The notes beneath the pieces were generated by a model that did no database searches, was not told the origin of the DNA, and saw only the letters and a list, made by a program, of their open reading frames with translations. This document shows positions 63,201 through 64,000 of a DNA stretch of 64,000 nucleotides, piece by piece (the first letter of the stretch is position 1; each line of letters opens with the position of its first letter). The stretch lies in NCBI RefSeq assembly GCF_900129245.1, contig NZ_FQUT01000018.1:1-64000 (forward strand), read 5' to 3'. The position numbers and the translations under genes were made by a program. Source of the DNA: Chryseobacterium arachidis. GTDB taxonomy: Bacteria > Bacteroidota > Bacteroidia > Flavobacteriales > Weeksellaceae.

Positions 63201-63230
63201 AAAAGGGGCTGAAATTTCAGCCCCTTTTTT
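63201..63230. terminator. Bidirectional terminator
   Basis: AAAAGGGGCTGAAA and TTTCAGCCCCTTTT form a perfect stem between the OstA-like gene and the convergent gene that ends at 63235. Confidence 0.9.
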
Positions 63231-63234
63231 ATGA

Positions 63235-63942
63235 TTATTTAGGAAGAGCTCCGTTTTTATCGGCATTGCTGATGGTGGAATTTTTTGCAGCCTTTACCAG
63301 TTCGTTGATGTCTGCGTATAAAAGTTTCCAGTCCGGGACGTCTTTCATAACGGTGATGAGAGTGAGGAGCGATTTCAATACCTTTTCCAGATTCCTGCGG
63401 ATGGACGATGCACTTTTCATCTGTCGAAGATTGGCATTGGCTTCTGCCTGTTCGGCAAAAATTTGTTCGAAAGTCTCATGTTTAGACTTCATATCATGAA
63501 AAGCGGTCAGCAGTGAAAGCGCATTCAGTTTTTGAGCGTTTTCCGGTTTTTCAAGGTCTTCAATAAGCTTTTTCATTTGGGCAGTTTGGGTCGAATAACT
63601 CTCCCGATCCATATCTATTCCGTAGAGTCTGAAAGTCTGATAGAGATCTTCGGCGAACTGATAGTTGGATAAAGTGGTCATTTTCCGGTAGCCGTTCAGG
63701 AAGTTTTTCAGGATTCTGAAAGCATCATCCCGCTTTCCATCCGCATCGGCCACGCTTACCCCTTTACCGCTGTAGATTTGTTTGGTATAGACCTCATCGT
63801 AGTCTGCATAAATGGTTTTGAATTCTGTAAGCAAAGGATGATGGGTGATTACCGGGAAATTTCCTGATTCTGAAGAATTGATAATTCTCTGAGAAAGAGT
63901 AGCCAGATCTTTGGTACTCAGTTTTGATAATGTAATTTTCAT
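63235..63942 (-). CDS. DUF6261-family hypothetical protein
   Basis: A 235-aa mostly helical protein without signal peptide or membrane segments. Text such as KISTLSTKDL-like opening, FPVITHHPLL and GKRDDAFRILKNFLNGY resembles the DUF6261 group common in Chryseobacterium and relatives. No catalytic motif is visible and no function is known. Confidence 0.6.
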   Translation of the reverse strand: MKITLSKLSTKDLATLSQRIINSSESGNFPVITHHPLLTEFKTIYADYDEVYTKQIYSGKGVSVADADGKRDDAFRILKNFLNGYRKMTTLSNYQFAEDLYQTFRLYGIDMDRESYSTQTAQMKKLIEDLEKPENAQKLNALSLLTAFHDMKSKHETFEQIFAEQAEANANLRQMKSASSIRRNLEKVLKSLLTLITVMKDVPDWKLLYADINELVKAAKNSTISNADKNGALPK

Positions 63943-64000
63943 ACAAAATGTGTTTTCAATTGTTAATAATGTAATAATTATAGGTAATAAATGTAAATAA

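Noticed and set aside
1..64000. CRISPR array
   Set aside because: No set of regularly spaced identical repeats was seen by eye and no cas gene is present.

Overview
The window looks like chromosomal DNA of a Flavobacteriales/Weeksellaceae bacterium close to Chryseobacterium or Elizabethkingia. The evidence is low GC with AT-rich spacers, many promoters with the Bacteroidota -7 box TAnnTTTG, weak or absent Shine-Dalgarno sequences, a gnd-zwf-pgl operon, DUF983 and DUF6261-type proteins, and a Bacteroidota-style tyrosine integrase. This placement is inferred from protein style and promoter grammar, not from a marker gene. All positions and motif counts were read by eye.

Region 1 (1 to about 26.9 kb) is an accessory island whose right end lies at a tRNA-Ser(UGA) gene (26946-27030, minus strand). 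An integrase (25303-26676) sits just inside that end. The left end and any transfer genes are not in the window. The cargo is almost entirely stress and detoxification enzymes: alpha/beta hydrolases, OsmC, two pirins, three isochorismatase-family hydrolases, two AhpD/CMD proteins, two epoxide-hydrolase-like enzymes, catalase, an extra GAPDH, a flavin-nucleotide-binding protein, an MBL-fold hydrolase, a quinone-reductase-like MDR enzyme and a SnoaL-like protein. It also carries a stand-alone Mrr-like nuclease, two intact Crp/Fnr regulators, one AraC regulator and several decayed genes. A four-gene set (isochorismatase, AhpD-like, epoxide-hydrolase-like, Crp/Fnr) occurs twice, at 7.1-10.5 kb and 19.3-22.8 kb.

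The island is tied together by shared regulatory DNA. Seven promoters carry a palindrome of the form TGAC-N4-GTCA whose inner copy ends 23-24 bp before the -7 box. In five of them a second copy lies exactly 23 bp further upstream. A second 48-bp promoter type, with identical spacing, precedes both AhpD/hydrolase operons and a membrane protein gene. The simplest reading is one regulon for oxidant or electrophile stress controlled by the island's own Crp/Fnr proteins.

Region 2 (27-36 kb) is core-like: gnd, zwf and pgl, two flavin amine oxidases, and a lipoprotein hydrolase. Region 3 (36-39.3 kb) is a SWIM-SNF2 helicase.

Region 4 (39.7-57.7 kb) is a minus-strand biosynthetic cluster of tightly coupled genes. 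It contains a 2336-aa NMO-NMO-KS-AT-ACP-ACP-KR synthase, a 1411-aa KS-AT-DH-PPTase synthase, a free ACP, an alpha/beta hydrolase, a double-length glycosyltransferase made of two complete GT1 domains, two condensation-superfamily acyltransferases and a small membrane protein. It resembles PUFA-synthase or heterocyst-glycolipid-type iterative lipid synthases, and the tailoring genes predict an acylated glycolipid or glyco-polyketide. Region 5 (58.4-64 kb) holds a PQQ-type sugar dehydrogenase, an AraC regulator with an aldo/keto reductase, an SDR, an OstA-like protein and a DUF6261-like protein.
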